This document shows positions 27,774-36,219 of a stretch of DNA of 64,000 nt, one piece after another. The notes beneath the pieces were generated by a model. The model saw only the letters and a program-made list of their open reading frames with translations, was not told the DNA's origin and made no database searches. A program made the translations under genes and the position numbers. Origin of the DNA: Pseudomarimonas salicorniae (GTDB lineage: Bacteria; Pseudomonadota; Gammaproteobacteria; Xanthomonadales; Xanthomonadaceae); assembly GCF_023156535.1 (NCBI RefSeq), contig NZ_JALNMH010000002.1, forward strand, positions 186,001 to 250,000. The letters are read 5' to 3'. Numbering within the stretch: the first letter of the stretch is position 1; each line of letters starts with the position of its first letter.

Positions 27774-29654
27774 TCAGGGCGCCTCCTCGCAGCTGAAGTC
27801 GTCCTCGCCCAGCGGACGGCACTGCGGCGGGAAACCGTGGGTGCGCCAGTAGTCCACAGCACCGAGGCGGCGCATCAAATGCTTGAAGGCCGGCGATCCA
27901 CGCAGCCCTTCGAGGCCCGGGTCCCAGTGTTCGATATCGGTGGAGGTCAGGCCATCTACTTCGCTGGCCAGGGCGTAGTCCCTGAGGATCAGTGCCCATT
28001 GGTAGCGGACACCGGGGTCCTGGCTCAGGCGTGTGACCAACTCACGCACGTTGTCCGGCGGCCGACCATCAAGCACTGTCGTCACGACGGCATGCTGGAT
28101 TTCCAGCGGCCAGCGCAGTTCGCGCATCAGCAGGCGCGCGGCGAAGGTGTTGCCCTGACGCAGCAGCGGTTCGACGAAGCCCTGGCCCTGGTTCGCATTA
28201 AAGCCCGCTGCGATGCCCTGCTCGTAGAGTTCGATCGCCGTCGGCGCGTCGCCGGAGAGCAGAAGGCCGACGGCCTTCCAGCGCAGGCAGTTCGCATAGG
28301 CCGGATCGATCGCCAGGCAGCGGTCGAAGTCGGCCAGCGCCCGGTCGAAGAAGCCAAGATCGATCCACAGGATGCCGCGCCAGAGGATCGCCGAGGCATT
28401 GCGCGGGTCGGCGGAGATGGCGAGATCGATCAGCCTGAGCGCCTCGGTCAGCTCAATCGGCAGCACGTTGGTCAGCAGAAGGGAGCGCGCCGCCCAGGGC
28501 ATGGACAGGCTGGGAGCGAGGGCCAGGGCGCGGGCGGCGGCCGCCTCGGATTTATCTGTCAGTGCCTGGTGATCAAGCCCGGGGTAGGTACTGCTCCAGT
28601 CGATGATGACTGCCGCCGAGGCGGCCAGCCCCTCCCAGGCGCGTGCAAACTCGGGATCCAGCTCCACCGAGCGCTCGAACAGCCGGATCGACTCGTCAAG
28701 CCGCTCTCGGGCCAGGAACAGCTCGCGTGCTTTCAGGTACGACTGGTAGGCGTCGAGGTTGTCGGTGTCGGCGCGCACCTGGACACGCTGTTCGCGTCCG
28801 CCCAGCGTGTCCCGCAGCGCGGTGACGATGGCATTGGCGATCTCATCCTGGATCGCGAAGATATCGTCGAGCTCGCGATCGAAGGTGTCCGACCACAGGT
28901 GCCGGTCGCTGCGGGTATCGATCAGCTGGGCGGTGATGCGTACGCGGTTACCCGCCTTGCGCACGCTGCCTTCCAGCACGTGGGCCACCTTCAGCTCCTC
29001 GCCGATTCTTGCCGCGCTCAACTCGCGGCCCTTGTAGGCGAAGGACGAGGTGCGCGAGGCCACGCTGAGGCCTTCGACCTTCACCAGCACATTGAGCAGT
29101 TCCTCCGAGATGCCGTCCGAGAAGTATTCGTTGTCGGCATCCGCGCTCATGTTGACGAAGGGCAGGACTGCGATCGAGCCGGACTCGATGCCATCGTCTG
29201 CCCCGGCATCCTGCTTCATTCCTGCGGCGCCCGCGGCGTCGGTCGCCGTCGGCGCTTCCGGAACTGTCTCGGCCTGGGGTTGCGCAGGGGCGACAAGGGC
29301 AGTCGTCTCCCTGGGCCAGTAGCGATCCGCCGCGATCACCACGAGCAGCACCACCACACCGACGAGGGTCAGCGTGTCCATCCGCTTGGCAGTCTGCGTG
29401 GCCACCGACCGGGTCGGGTCGACCTCGGCATCGCGCTTCAGGCCCTCGGGGGTCAGCTCGTAGACCCAGGCGAAGACCAGGGCCGGCAGGAAGCCCAGCG
29501 CCAGCAGGACCACCAGGGCCTGCAGCACCCAGTCCGGGGTGTGGAAGATCGGCAGCAGCGTTTCCGCGATCTGCACCACCAGCCAAGCGCCGACCAGGTA
29601 CAGGCCGGCCATGCGAATGACGTTGCGTCGGCGTAGCTCGGCGAGGAAGTTCAT
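27774..29654 (-). CDS. P-J: TolB-N/FlgO-like TPR membrane protein (array member 10)
   Basis: 626 residues. Head AELRRRNVIRMAG, helices about 14-36, 42-64 and 93-110, an Ala/Pro-rich linker, then the TolB-like domain from SIAVLPFVNMS (about 157) with GISEELLNVL, SVASRTSSFAYKG, VLEGSVRKAGNRVRITAQLI and FDRELDDIFAIQDEIA. TPR-like repeats include FDRCLAIDPAYANC. The C-terminus is YWRTHGFPPQC plus a second cysteine ten residues on. Of all members it looks closest to P-K and P-F. Its start overlaps the D3 stop by four bases. It is flanked by D genes on both sides, unlike the solid P block further upstream. Confidence 0.82.
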   Translation of the reverse strand: MNFLAELRRRNVIRMAGLYLVGAWLVVQIAETLLPIFHTPDWVLQALVVLLALGFLPALVFAWVYELTPEGLKRDAEVDPTRSVATQTAKRMDTLTLVGVVVLLVVIAADRYWPRETTALVAPAQPQAETVPEAPTATDAAGAAGMKQDAGADDGIESGSIAVLPFVNMSADADNEYFSDGISEELLNVLVKVEGLSVASRTSSFAYKGRELSAARIGEELKVAHVLEGSVRKAGNRVRITAQLIDTRSDRHLWSDTFDRELDDIFAIQDEIANAIVTALRDTLGGREQRVQVRADTDNLDAYQSYLKARELFLARERLDESIRLFERSVELDPEFARAWEGLAASAAVIIDWSSTYPGLDHQALTDKSEAAAARALALAPSLSMPWAARSLLLTNVLPIELTEALRLIDLAISADPRNASAILWRGILWIDLGFFDRALADFDRCLAIDPAYANCLRWKAVGLLLSGDAPTAIELYEQGIAAGFNANQGQGFVEPLLRQGNTFAARLLMRELRWPLEIQHAVVTTVLDGRPPDNVRELVTRLSQDPGVRYQWALILRDYALASEVDGLTSTDIEHWDPGLEGLRGSPAFKHLMRRLGAVDYWRTHGFPPQCRPLGEDDFSCEEAP

Positions 29655-30424
29655 GGGTTCAGCGCCTCGTTGATCTGCCCGGCAAGCCGCTCGGCAGAAC
29701 CCTGATGGTTGATGATCAGCCCCGTCATGACTTCAAGATTGGTGATCCAGAAGCGCAGTTCCCGCAGCATCTGCGGATCCTCGAGATAGACGTCGAGCAC
29801 GGCCTGCGCGTCCACCTCGGGGATGGGCGATTCGCACTCGAGCAGCTCCTGCTCATCGATCCCGGGCATGCGGTGGCAGGCACGCCAGACCCATGAGGCG
29901 GCCGGGGCCGGAGTCAGGCCGCGCACCAGGCGTCGATATTCGGGCTCGGTGCGGAAGAGGAAATTGGCCGCCGGTCCAGCGCCGCGAACGTAGTAGTCAG
30001 CCAGCGCCGTGCGCAGCTCGGCGCTGGAAAAAAGTCCGATCTCTCCGGCGCTGACCAGCTCCTGATAGGTGGTGTCCATCGGCACGTACGGAAACAGCTG
30101 GCTGGCCTGGTAGAAGGACAGCAGCGTCTTCCATGCCGAACCCTCACGCAGCTCGCCGGTTTCCGCGTAGCGGATCGCGGCGCGCCCGTGCTCGGCCACC
30201 TCACCCCAGAACACCACGCGGCGTTCCAGCGCCTCCCGGTCACTGCGCAGGTCGACGGCGATGCGTTCGAGGTTCTGTCGTGCCCGTTCGGCCTCATTGC
30301 GGGACTCATTCCAGTTCGCCACCTGGATGCCGAGGAATACGCCGGCGACCAGGAGCACGAACTCGATGCTGATCGCGGTCCAGTTCTGTTCGCGGAGATG
30401 CTGGGCAAGGCGCCTGAGGATCAC
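29651..30424 (-). CDS. D3: DUF6090-like single-span membrane protein
   Basis: 257 residues from a GTG at 30424 that overlaps the stop of the small fused ORF upstream. Helix about 18-38 (EFVLLVAGVFLGIQVANW) and NWNE motif as in the other D proteins; the conserved YQELVSAGEIG motif follows at mid-length. The first 130 bases of the gene are close to those of D5 at the nucleotide level, a sign of recent duplication. Cysteines occur in WRACHRM and LLECES. Role unknown; probably a periplasm-facing partner of P proteins. Confidence 0.75.
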   Translation of the reverse strand: MILRRLAQHLREQNWTAISIEFVLLVAGVFLGIQVANWNESRNEAERARQNLERIAVDLRSDREALERRVVFWGEVAEHGRAAIRYAETGELREGSAWKTLLSFYQASQLFPYVPMDTTYQELVSAGEIGLFSSAELRTALADYYVRGAGPAANFLFRTEPEYRRLVRGLTPAPAASWVWRACHRMPGIDEQELLECESPIPEVDAQAVLDVYLEDPQMLRELRFWITNLEVMTGLIINHQGSAERLAGQINEALNP

Positions 30425-30552
30425 GCGAGCCCTCCCTGCCGATCATGACTCATGGCGTGGTCTCCTGGCCGGGACATCGTGCCAGGTGCCGACCGGATAG
30501 AGGCGGACGAACGAGCGATATTGCGGCGGCGCAGTTCGGCGATCCGTGTCAT
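30421..30552 (-). pseudogene. Scar: start of a P gene fused to the end of the micro-ORF
   Basis: A 43-codon frame begins MTRIAELRRRNIAR, plainly the head of the P family, loses homology at once, and ends AMSHDRQGGLA with its stop inside the D3 start (GTGA). The same ending, AMSHDRQGERA, closes the micro-ORF before D5. The simplest reading is that a whole P gene and most of a micro-ORF were deleted between these two ends. It may still be translated and couple ribosomes to D3. Confidence 0.6.
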
Positions 30553-30600
30553 GGGGTCGGCCTGCTTCCCGAGTAGATGACGGGGATCCGTACGGCGGCC

Positions 30601-31779
30601 TCAGCGCAGCTCACGTGGATCGTGACCGCTGGCCTCGATCTTCACCAACGCATCGCCCAGTCCGCTCAGGTAGATCGGCCCGCCCTCGCCGGTCAGTATG
30701 AGGCCGGTGATCAGGCCGGGCAGGGGTGACCACATGTCCGGTCCGAACAATTCCAGACGCGGCTCGCCGGCGTCGCCGCGCCGCTGCCATTCGGCAATGA
30801 CGTGATCGTGCTCGGGCGTTTGCGGACGGAAGGCGGTCGACCATTCGCCGGTCTCGGGATCGACCACGATCAGCGCGTTGTAGATGGGCGAGGCCACCCA
30901 GAGCCGGCCGGCGGCATCCAGCTCGATGTTGTCCGGCGTCGGCACGCCTTCGATGACCCGGCGGTCGGACAGCTCGCCGGTGGCCTGCGACAGCCGATAG
31001 CTGAGGATGCGATCGGCCATGGTCTCGGCCACGTAGATCCGTCCCCGGGCCTCGTCGATCGCGATGCCATTGGCGAAATCGAGTCCGGACAGCTTGCGCT
31101 GCGCTTCCGGGGCAGGCGCTCCGGAAGCAGAGGGCGCGATGCGGAACAGCGCGCCGTCGGCAGGCCGGGTATCGACCGCGGCGAACATGCGCTTCTCGGA
31201 ATCCGGCCCGCTGTTCTCGGTCGACTGGGTGAACCAGAGCGCACCACTGCGGTCTCGACGCGCCGAGTTGGCGCCGAAGGCGTGCTGGTGGACACGCTCG
31301 ACGCGCTCGTCCTGGCTGTTGACCCGGTAGATCGCCCCGGTCAGCACGTCCGCCACCAGCACGTGGATGCCATCGGGCTCGAGCGCCACGCCATTCGGGC
31401 CTGCGCTGCGCTCGGGAGGGGCGTGCACGTACCCGGCCGCGGCGAAGTTGCCGAAGGGACGCTTGCTGCCGTCCGCCGCCAGCGCCACCAGACCGTGGAC
31501 CTGATCGGCGATCAGCAGGGTGCCATCGCCCAGCATCACTCCGTCCTCGGGCCGCACCAGTGAGCGGTCGGCGGGAAACAGACCCACCTGCTGGTAGGCC
31601 GGGGCCGTGCCCGATGCACTCTGCGAGTCATCCGTAGCCGCTGCGCCCTGCCCCGCAGGCGAAGAGGGCTCCGGGCTTGCCTGGCTGGAAGTGTTGTCCT
31701 CGCCTGGAGCGCAGGCGCACAGGAAAACCAGAAGCCCTGCGTGCAGCGACGCGGTTCGTAGGTTGATGTGCACGGTCAT
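30601..31779 (-). CDS. SMP-30/gluconolactonase-like lipoprotein
   Basis: 392 residues. The start (LHAGLLVFLCACAPGED) looks like a lipoprotein signal with a cysteine near residue 24, followed by a disordered Ser/Ala/Gln linker to about residue 60. The remainder is a six-bladed propeller of the SMP-30/strictosidine-synthase type (RPEDGVMLGDGTLLIADQVH, GPNGVALEPDG, FANGIAIDEARGRIYVAET, PDNIELDAAGRLWVASP). Relatives hydrolyse lactones or esters using Ca2+. ATG 31779 is preceded by CAGGAG. It lies between the SDR gene and the second half of the array. Confidence 0.83.
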   Translation of the reverse strand: MTVHINLRTASLHAGLLVFLCACAPGEDNTSSQASPEPSSPAGQGAAATDDSQSASGTAPAYQQVGLFPADRSLVRPEDGVMLGDGTLLIADQVHGLVALAADGSKRPFGNFAAAGYVHAPPERSAGPNGVALEPDGIHVLVADVLTGAIYRVNSQDERVERVHQHAFGANSARRDRSGALWFTQSTENSGPDSEKRMFAAVDTRPADGALFRIAPSASGAPAPEAQRKLSGLDFANGIAIDEARGRIYVAETMADRILSYRLSQATGELSDRRVIEGVPTPDNIELDAAGRLWVASPIYNALIVVDPETGEWSTAFRPQTPEHDHVIAEWQRRGDAGEPRLELFGPDMWSPLPGLITGLILTGEGGPIYLSGLGDALVKIEASGHDPRELR

Positions 31780-31846
31780 GCTCCTGGCAGTTGCTTTGGG
31801 GTTCCGGCCGCGGCTTGTCCACGGCCAGATTCGATACTGACGGCCG

Positions 31847-32617
31847 TCAAACGGTCAGGGTCAGGCCACCGTCCGGCGTCAGGGTGGTGCCGGTGATATA
31901 GCTGGCAGCGTCCGAGCACAGGAAAACGATGGCCTGGGCGATCTCCTCGGGCCTGCCGGCGCGGCGCAGATGCACGCTGGGCAGGACGCCCTGGTCATAG
32001 ATCTCGTCACCCAGCAGGTTGCGAGCGCGGTGGTGCATCGGCGTGTCGACGATGCCCGGGCAGACCAGGTTGACGCGGATGCCTTGTACCGCCAGTTCCG
32101 CCGACACGCTGGTGGTCAGCCCGATCAAGCCGTGCTTCGAGGTGCAATAGGCCGAGCCGGTCGGAAAGCCGAGGAAGGAGTTCACCGAGCCGACATTCAC
32201 GATGGCGCCGCCCTGGCCAGCGGCCAGCATGGCCCGCGCCTGGTGCTTCATGCACAGGAACACGCCGCGCAGGTTGATCCCCAGCACGCGGTCCCATTCC
32301 TCGTCCGGCAGCTCGGTGATCGCCGAGAACACGCCCTCGATGCCGGCGTTGTTCACCGCGTAGTCGATCCGGCCAAAAGTGCCGACCGCGTGCTGGACCA
32401 TGGCCTGCACGTCTTCGCTCTTGGATACGTCGGTCTGGACTGCGCTGGCCTGGCCACCCGCCGCTTCGATCGCGGCGACCAGCGCGTCCAGTTCGTCCCC
32501 GCGCCGCGCTGCGACCACGACCTTGGCGCCGTTCGTGGCGAACAGTTCGGCGGTGGCGCGGCCGATGCCGCTGCTGGCGCCGGTGACCAGGGCAACCTTG
32601 TCTTGCATGTTCGACAT
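31847..32617 (-). CDS. Short-chain dehydrogenase/reductase (SDR)
   Basis: 256 residues from ATG 32617, which has GGAGA upstream. Classical SDR: cofactor loop TGASSGIG (12-19), NNAG near 89-92, Ser144 (NVGSVNSF), Tyr157 and Lys161 (YCTSK). Arg-rich residues after the second strand (AARRG) hint at NADP, though this is weak. It is cytoplasmic. It starts 106 bases after D4 and ends 67 bases before the lipoprotein gene; the two form a metabolic-looking insert in the membrane-protein array. Confidence 0.92.
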   Translation of the reverse strand: MSNMQDKVALVTGASSGIGRATAELFATNGAKVVVAARRGDELDALVAAIEAAGGQASAVQTDVSKSEDVQAMVQHAVGTFGRIDYAVNNAGIEGVFSAITELPDEEWDRVLGINLRGVFLCMKHQARAMLAAGQGGAIVNVGSVNSFLGFPTGSAYCTSKHGLIGLTTSVSAELAVQGIRVNLVCPGIVDTPMHHRARNLLGDEIYDQGVLPSVHLRRAGRPEEIAQAIVFLCSDAASYITGTTLTPDGGLTLTV

Positions 32618-32723
32618 CGGGACTCTCCGTGTAGGTGCGGGTCCCGGCAATTCAGGGCGCCGGGACCCGGTGGGTTCTGGTTTCCGGCGCTGCGCCGGGT
32701 CGGGGTGATGGGTTTGCCGACGT

Positions 32724-33452
32724 CTACGGGATCTCCTCGCCGAGCGCCTTGCCCAGCGCATCGCGCAGCGCTTCGAGACGGGCCAAGTGCTGGCCCATGT
32801 TGCGTCGCGCAAGGCTGGCGAAGAACTCGATCTGGGCCAGCGTGTTGTAGAACTCCCGATCGGTGGCCAGCTGGTTGAAATCGTAGGCCAGGGTCACCGG
32901 ACCGTTGAGCTTGTGGTCGTAGTCGATCGGCGCAAAGCGACGATCCACCGACTCGCGATAGCGGCGGATGCGCTCGGTCAGCGTCAGCGTCTGCGCGGCG
33001 CGGTAGTGGAAGCTGGCCTCGGCCTGGGCCAGCAGGTCGCGCAGCGCGACATCGCTGATCACCCCCATCTTGCCGGTCGAGCGCAACTCCTCGACCGTGG
33101 CCCAACGCATGGTGAGGGTGTTGTGGTAGCCGAAGTAGATCAGTCCGGCATCGAAGTCGGCACGCGCTGCGTCGGTGAGTTCGCCGCGGGCCAGGGCGTC
33201 CAGCACCACACGTTGCGTTCTGGCGCGCTCATCGTCCCAGGCCCTGCCGGCCAGGTTGTCCTCGATGGACAGCACGGCATCCTGGTAGAGCCGCTCGAGG
33301 TACTGCCGCTCCAGGCGCCGGTCGCTCTGTGCCTCGTTCCAGTTGTTCGCCTGCAGGCCAAGGAATACGCCCAGCACCACGATCACGATCTCGAGGAAGA
33401 CCGTCGACCAGTCCTGCCGGCGCAGCGCATCGGCAATGCGGCGCAGGATCAT
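32724..33452 (-). CDS. D4: DUF6090-like single-span membrane protein (divergent)
   Basis: 242 residues from ATG 33452, sharing one base with the D5 stop (TGATG). MILRRIADALRRQDW, then helix about 18-37 (LEIVIVVLGVFLGLQANNWN) and the NWNE motif. Here the helix ending, GLQANNWNE, is nearer to the Bacteroidetes-type DUF6090 pattern than in D1-D3 and D5. The periplasmic part keeps VEELRSTGKMGVISDVALRD, the counterpart of the conserved motif in the other D proteins. It has no cysteine. Last gene of the first array block. Confidence 0.75.
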   Translation of the reverse strand: MILRRIADALRRQDWSTVFLEIVIVVLGVFLGLQANNWNEAQSDRRLERQYLERLYQDAVLSIEDNLAGRAWDDERARTQRVVLDALARGELTDAARADFDAGLIYFGYHNTLTMRWATVEELRSTGKMGVISDVALRDLLAQAEASFHYRAAQTLTLTERIRRYRESVDRRFAPIDYDHKLNGPVTLAYDFNQLATDREFYNTLAQIEFFASLARRNMGQHLARLEALRDALGKALGEEIP

Positions 33453-34216
33453 CAGGGCCGCTCCAGGTCTGCGTCGATGGCCGAGAACGCGGCTTCGGCG
33501 TGCTGCAGCGCCTCCGGCATGGCGCTGAGCGAAAACAGGTTCTGTCCGAGCCAGAAGTTCAGGCCCTTCACCAGCTCGGGATCGGCATGCATCGCGGCCA
33601 GCATCGCCTGCACGTCCAGGGATTGGATTTTCTTCTCGCAGTCGCGAACCAAAATCTCGAAACCAGCGCCCGTGGAGCGCCAGCACTCGCGCCACAGCGC
33701 ATCGGAGGCGTCCGGAGTCAGGTGCCCGCGCACACGCTCGCGATACGCGGGCGGCGAGGCGGTGACGACGTCCCAACCGTCGATAAAGGCGTAGAAAGCG
33801 TCGATGGCCGCGCGGGTGGCGGGATCGGTCGGGAAGCCCAGTCGCTGATTCTCCTCATAGCGTACCCGTACGAAGGGGGTTCCCCAGATCTGCGACGCAT
33901 GGAAGACGTCGATGATCAGCCCCGCGCAACCTTCGCTGCAGCGGCCATCGGAGGCCAGGAACGCCAGCACGCGACGGCCGCTGTCGACGACTTGCTGCTG
34001 GTAGTCCAGCTGATGCCGGATCGACCTTGCGTTCTCGGCAATCTCGCCACGCAGCTGGCCGAGAAAGGCCTTCTCCCGATCGCGATCAACCCGCGCCTCA
34101 TTCCAGTTGGCGACCTGGATGCCCAGGAACACGCCCACCACCAGCAGCACGAACTCGATGGTGATGGCCGTCCAGTTCTGCTCGCGAAGATTCTGGGCAA
34201 GGCGCCTGAGGATCAT
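33452..34216 (-). CDS. D5: DUF6090-like single-span membrane protein
   Basis: 254 residues from ATG 34216, overlapping the micro-ORF stop (ATGA). MILRRLAQNLREQNW and helix about 18-38 (IEFVLLVVGVFLGIQVANW) followed by NWNEARVDRDREKAFL. Four cysteines (GRCSEGCAGL, WRECWRS, VRDCEKK). The first 130 bases are near-identical in sense to D3. It is the first D gene after nine P genes in a row and is coupled on both sides. Confidence 0.75.
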   Translation of the reverse strand: MILRRLAQNLREQNWTAITIEFVLLVVGVFLGIQVANWNEARVDRDREKAFLGQLRGEIAENARSIRHQLDYQQQVVDSGRRVLAFLASDGRCSEGCAGLIIDVFHASQIWGTPFVRVRYEENQRLGFPTDPATRAAIDAFYAFIDGWDVVTASPPAYRERVRGHLTPDASDALWRECWRSTGAGFEILVRDCEKKIQSLDVQAMLAAMHADPELVKGLNFWLGQNLFSLSAMPEALQHAEAAFSAIDADLERP

Positions 34217-34380
34217 GCGCGTTCTCCCTGCCGGTCATGGCTCATGGCGAAGCCGCCTTGACCGACGCCGAGACAACCTCGCTGACGAAGGCCTGCCAGC
34301 CCATCGTCGGGGTGAAGCGCGCCCAGCGCGACGTCCGCGCGGGACGTGGCGTCGTGATCTTTCGGGTAAACCTCACTCAT
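34213..34380 (-). CDS. Coupled micro-ORF between P-I and D5
   Basis: 55 codons from ATG 34380, which overlaps the P-I stop (ATGA); its own stop overlaps the D5 start (ATGA). Double coupling makes real translation likely. The product is soluble and acidic at first (MSEVYPKDHDATSRADVAL), then Gly/Leu-rich, ending GGFAMSHDRQGERA. No family is recognised. The ending recurs in the scar upstream of D3, so the micro-ORF was part of the duplicated unit. It could be a small partner protein or merely a coupling device. Confidence 0.5.
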   Translation of the reverse strand: MSEVYPKDHDATSRADVALGALHPDDGLAGLRQRGCLGVGQGGFAMSHDRQGERA

Positions 34381-36218
34381 GGCCCAAGCCCGCACTCGAA
34401 CGATTCACCTTTCGCCCTGCAGTCAGGCGGCGGACCCAGCTGCCGCCACAGCTCGGTGCGCCCGCGCTGGGCCATGATCTCGATGAAGCGCGGGTCGGCG
34501 CGCATGGCGCGATAGCGCGGATTCCACACCATAGCGTGGCCGTCGCCACGCCAGCGCACGCGTGCGCCGGATTCCACCAGCGCATCGAGGTAGACATCGG
34601 TCTGGTCCAGTGCCAGCAGCGCTAGACTCATCCAGGGCGTGCGCTCGGTGCCCAGCTCCCAGCGCTGCAGGAGCGTGCTGCGAAGTGCCGGGTCCGCTCT
34701 CGCAGCGAGCGCATCGTCGAGGAAGGCGGCATTGCGCTGGGAATGGTCAACGTCCTTCTCGACCAGACGCTTCGCTGCATCGATTTCACCCGCGAACAGG
34801 TGGTAGATGCCGACCTGCAGGTAGCCATAGGTATTGCCGCGGCGGACCTGCTCCTGGGCATCGGCGACGGCGCGATCGACATTGTCCATGGCGATCCAGA
34901 TGGTCGAACGCCAGCCGAAGGTGTTCGCGTTCTCCGGCTCCAGCCGGATCGCGGTGTCGATCGCCTCCATGCCCTGATCCAGGTACCCGGCCTTGCTGAG
35001 CTCGATGCCCAGCCAGTGGTGCGGACGCGGCTCATCGGGCTCGAGCGCCATGGCGCGCCGATAATGCGCATGGGCCGCCGCGGCGTCACCCTTCATCCAC
35101 ACCGCGACCTGGCCAAGGATCATCTCCGCGGACGCAAGACGCGGATTGAGCGTCAGGGCGCGCAGGGCCAGCGCCTCGGCGCGCTGGTAGCGCGGCTCGA
35201 CCTCGTCCGGGTCATAGGTGTCCGTCGGCCGTCCGAGCATCAGGTTCTCGGCCAGCAGGGCGAGTCCACGGGCGAACTGCGGCTCGGCCTTGACCACCTC
35301 TTCCAGCAGGGCTTCGGCCCGCTGCAGCGAGGCTTCCGAGCGTCGACGCATCAGGATGCGTGCCTCGAGAAAGTCCTCGTAGATCTCCGGCTGGATGGCC
35401 TCTGCCGTGACGGCCTCGCCCCCCGCGCCCAGCAGCTTCACCTGCAACGCGTTGCCGATGGCCGCGGCGATCTCGTCCTGCACGGCGAAGATGTCGTCCA
35501 GCCTGCGGTCGAAGGTCTCCGACCACAGGTGGCGATCGGAATGGGCGTCGATCAGCTGGGCGGTGATCCGCACCTGCTGCCCGGCCTTTCGCACGCTGCC
35601 TTCGAGCACGTAGCGCACGTTGAGGCTCGCGGCGATCTCCGGCACCGAGGCGTCCTTGCCCTTGAAGGCGAACGCCGAGGTGCGCGACGCGACCTCAAGA
35701 TCCTGCACGCCGGCGAGCAGGTTGAGGATTTCCTCGGCAATGCCATCGGCAAAGAACTCGTTCTCGGCATCGGTGCTCATGTTGCCGAACGGCAGCACCG
35801 CGATCGCGACCGGCCCGCCCTGGGACGGCTCCCCCGGATCCGTCCGCGCCTGCGTGACCGCTTCGACACCGTGCCCGAAGAGAAAGCGCTCGCCCAGAAA
35901 CAGCCCCATCGCCAGCAGCAGCAGGACGATCACCACTACATCCAGCTTGCGCGCGGTCGCGGCGCTGCTCTCGATGGCCGGATTGACCTCGCTGTCGCGC
36001 TTCAGGCCCTCCGGGGTGAGTTCGAACACCCAGCTGACGATCAGTGCCGGAATAAAGCCCAGCGCCAGCAGTACCACCAGGGCCCGCAGCACCCAGTCCG
36101 GCGTGCCGAAGATCGGCAGCAGGGTTTCGGCGATCTGGATCAGCAGCCAGGCGGTGACCACATACAGACCGGCAACGCGGATGACGTTGCGGCGGCGGAG
36201 TTCGGCGAGGAAGCTCAT
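34377..36218 (-). CDS. P-I: TolB-N/FlgO-like TPR membrane protein (array member 9)
   Basis: 613 residues from ATG 36218, one base after the P-H stop. MSFLAELRRRNVIRVAG head, helices about 14-36, 42-64 and a third near 95-113 that ends in GERFLFG. TolB-like domain: IAVLPFGNMS, GIAEEILNLL, EVASRTSAFAFKG, VLEGSVRKAGQQVRITAQLI, HSDRHLWSETFDRRLDDIF. TPR repeats are the clearest of the array (ALTLNPRLASAEMILGQVA, HYRRAMALEPDEPRPHHWLG). The tail is shortened: LWRQLGPPPDC and a cysteine nine residues on. Last of the nine-gene P block; followed by the micro-ORF and two D genes. Confidence 0.82.
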   Translation of the reverse strand: MSFLAELRRRNVIRVAGLYVVTAWLLIQIAETLLPIFGTPDWVLRALVVLLALGFIPALIVSWVFELTPEGLKRDSEVNPAIESSAATARKLDVVVIVLLLLAMGLFLGERFLFGHGVEAVTQARTDPGEPSQGGPVAIAVLPFGNMSTDAENEFFADGIAEEILNLLAGVQDLEVASRTSAFAFKGKDASVPEIAASLNVRYVLEGSVRKAGQQVRITAQLIDAHSDRHLWSETFDRRLDDIFAVQDEIAAAIGNALQVKLLGAGGEAVTAEAIQPEIYEDFLEARILMRRRSEASLQRAEALLEEVVKAEPQFARGLALLAENLMLGRPTDTYDPDEVEPRYQRAEALALRALTLNPRLASAEMILGQVAVWMKGDAAAAHAHYRRAMALEPDEPRPHHWLGIELSKAGYLDQGMEAIDTAIRLEPENANTFGWRSTIWIAMDNVDRAVADAQEQVRRGNTYGYLQVGIYHLFAGEIDAAKRLVEKDVDHSQRNAAFLDDALAARADPALRSTLLQRWELGTERTPWMSLALLALDQTDVYLDALVESGARVRWRGDGHAMVWNPRYRAMRADPRFIEIMAQRGRTELWRQLGPPPDCRAKGESFECGLGP

Positions 36219-36219
36219 G

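Noticed and set aside
30601-32617. SDR-lactonase insert as a mobile element
   Set aside because: No transposase, integrase, terminal inverted repeat or target duplication is seen around it.
34213-34380. Micro-ORF plus D5 as a toxin-antitoxin pair
   Set aside because: D5 is a long DUF6090-like membrane protein, and the small ORF resembles no antitoxin. Overlap is general in this array.
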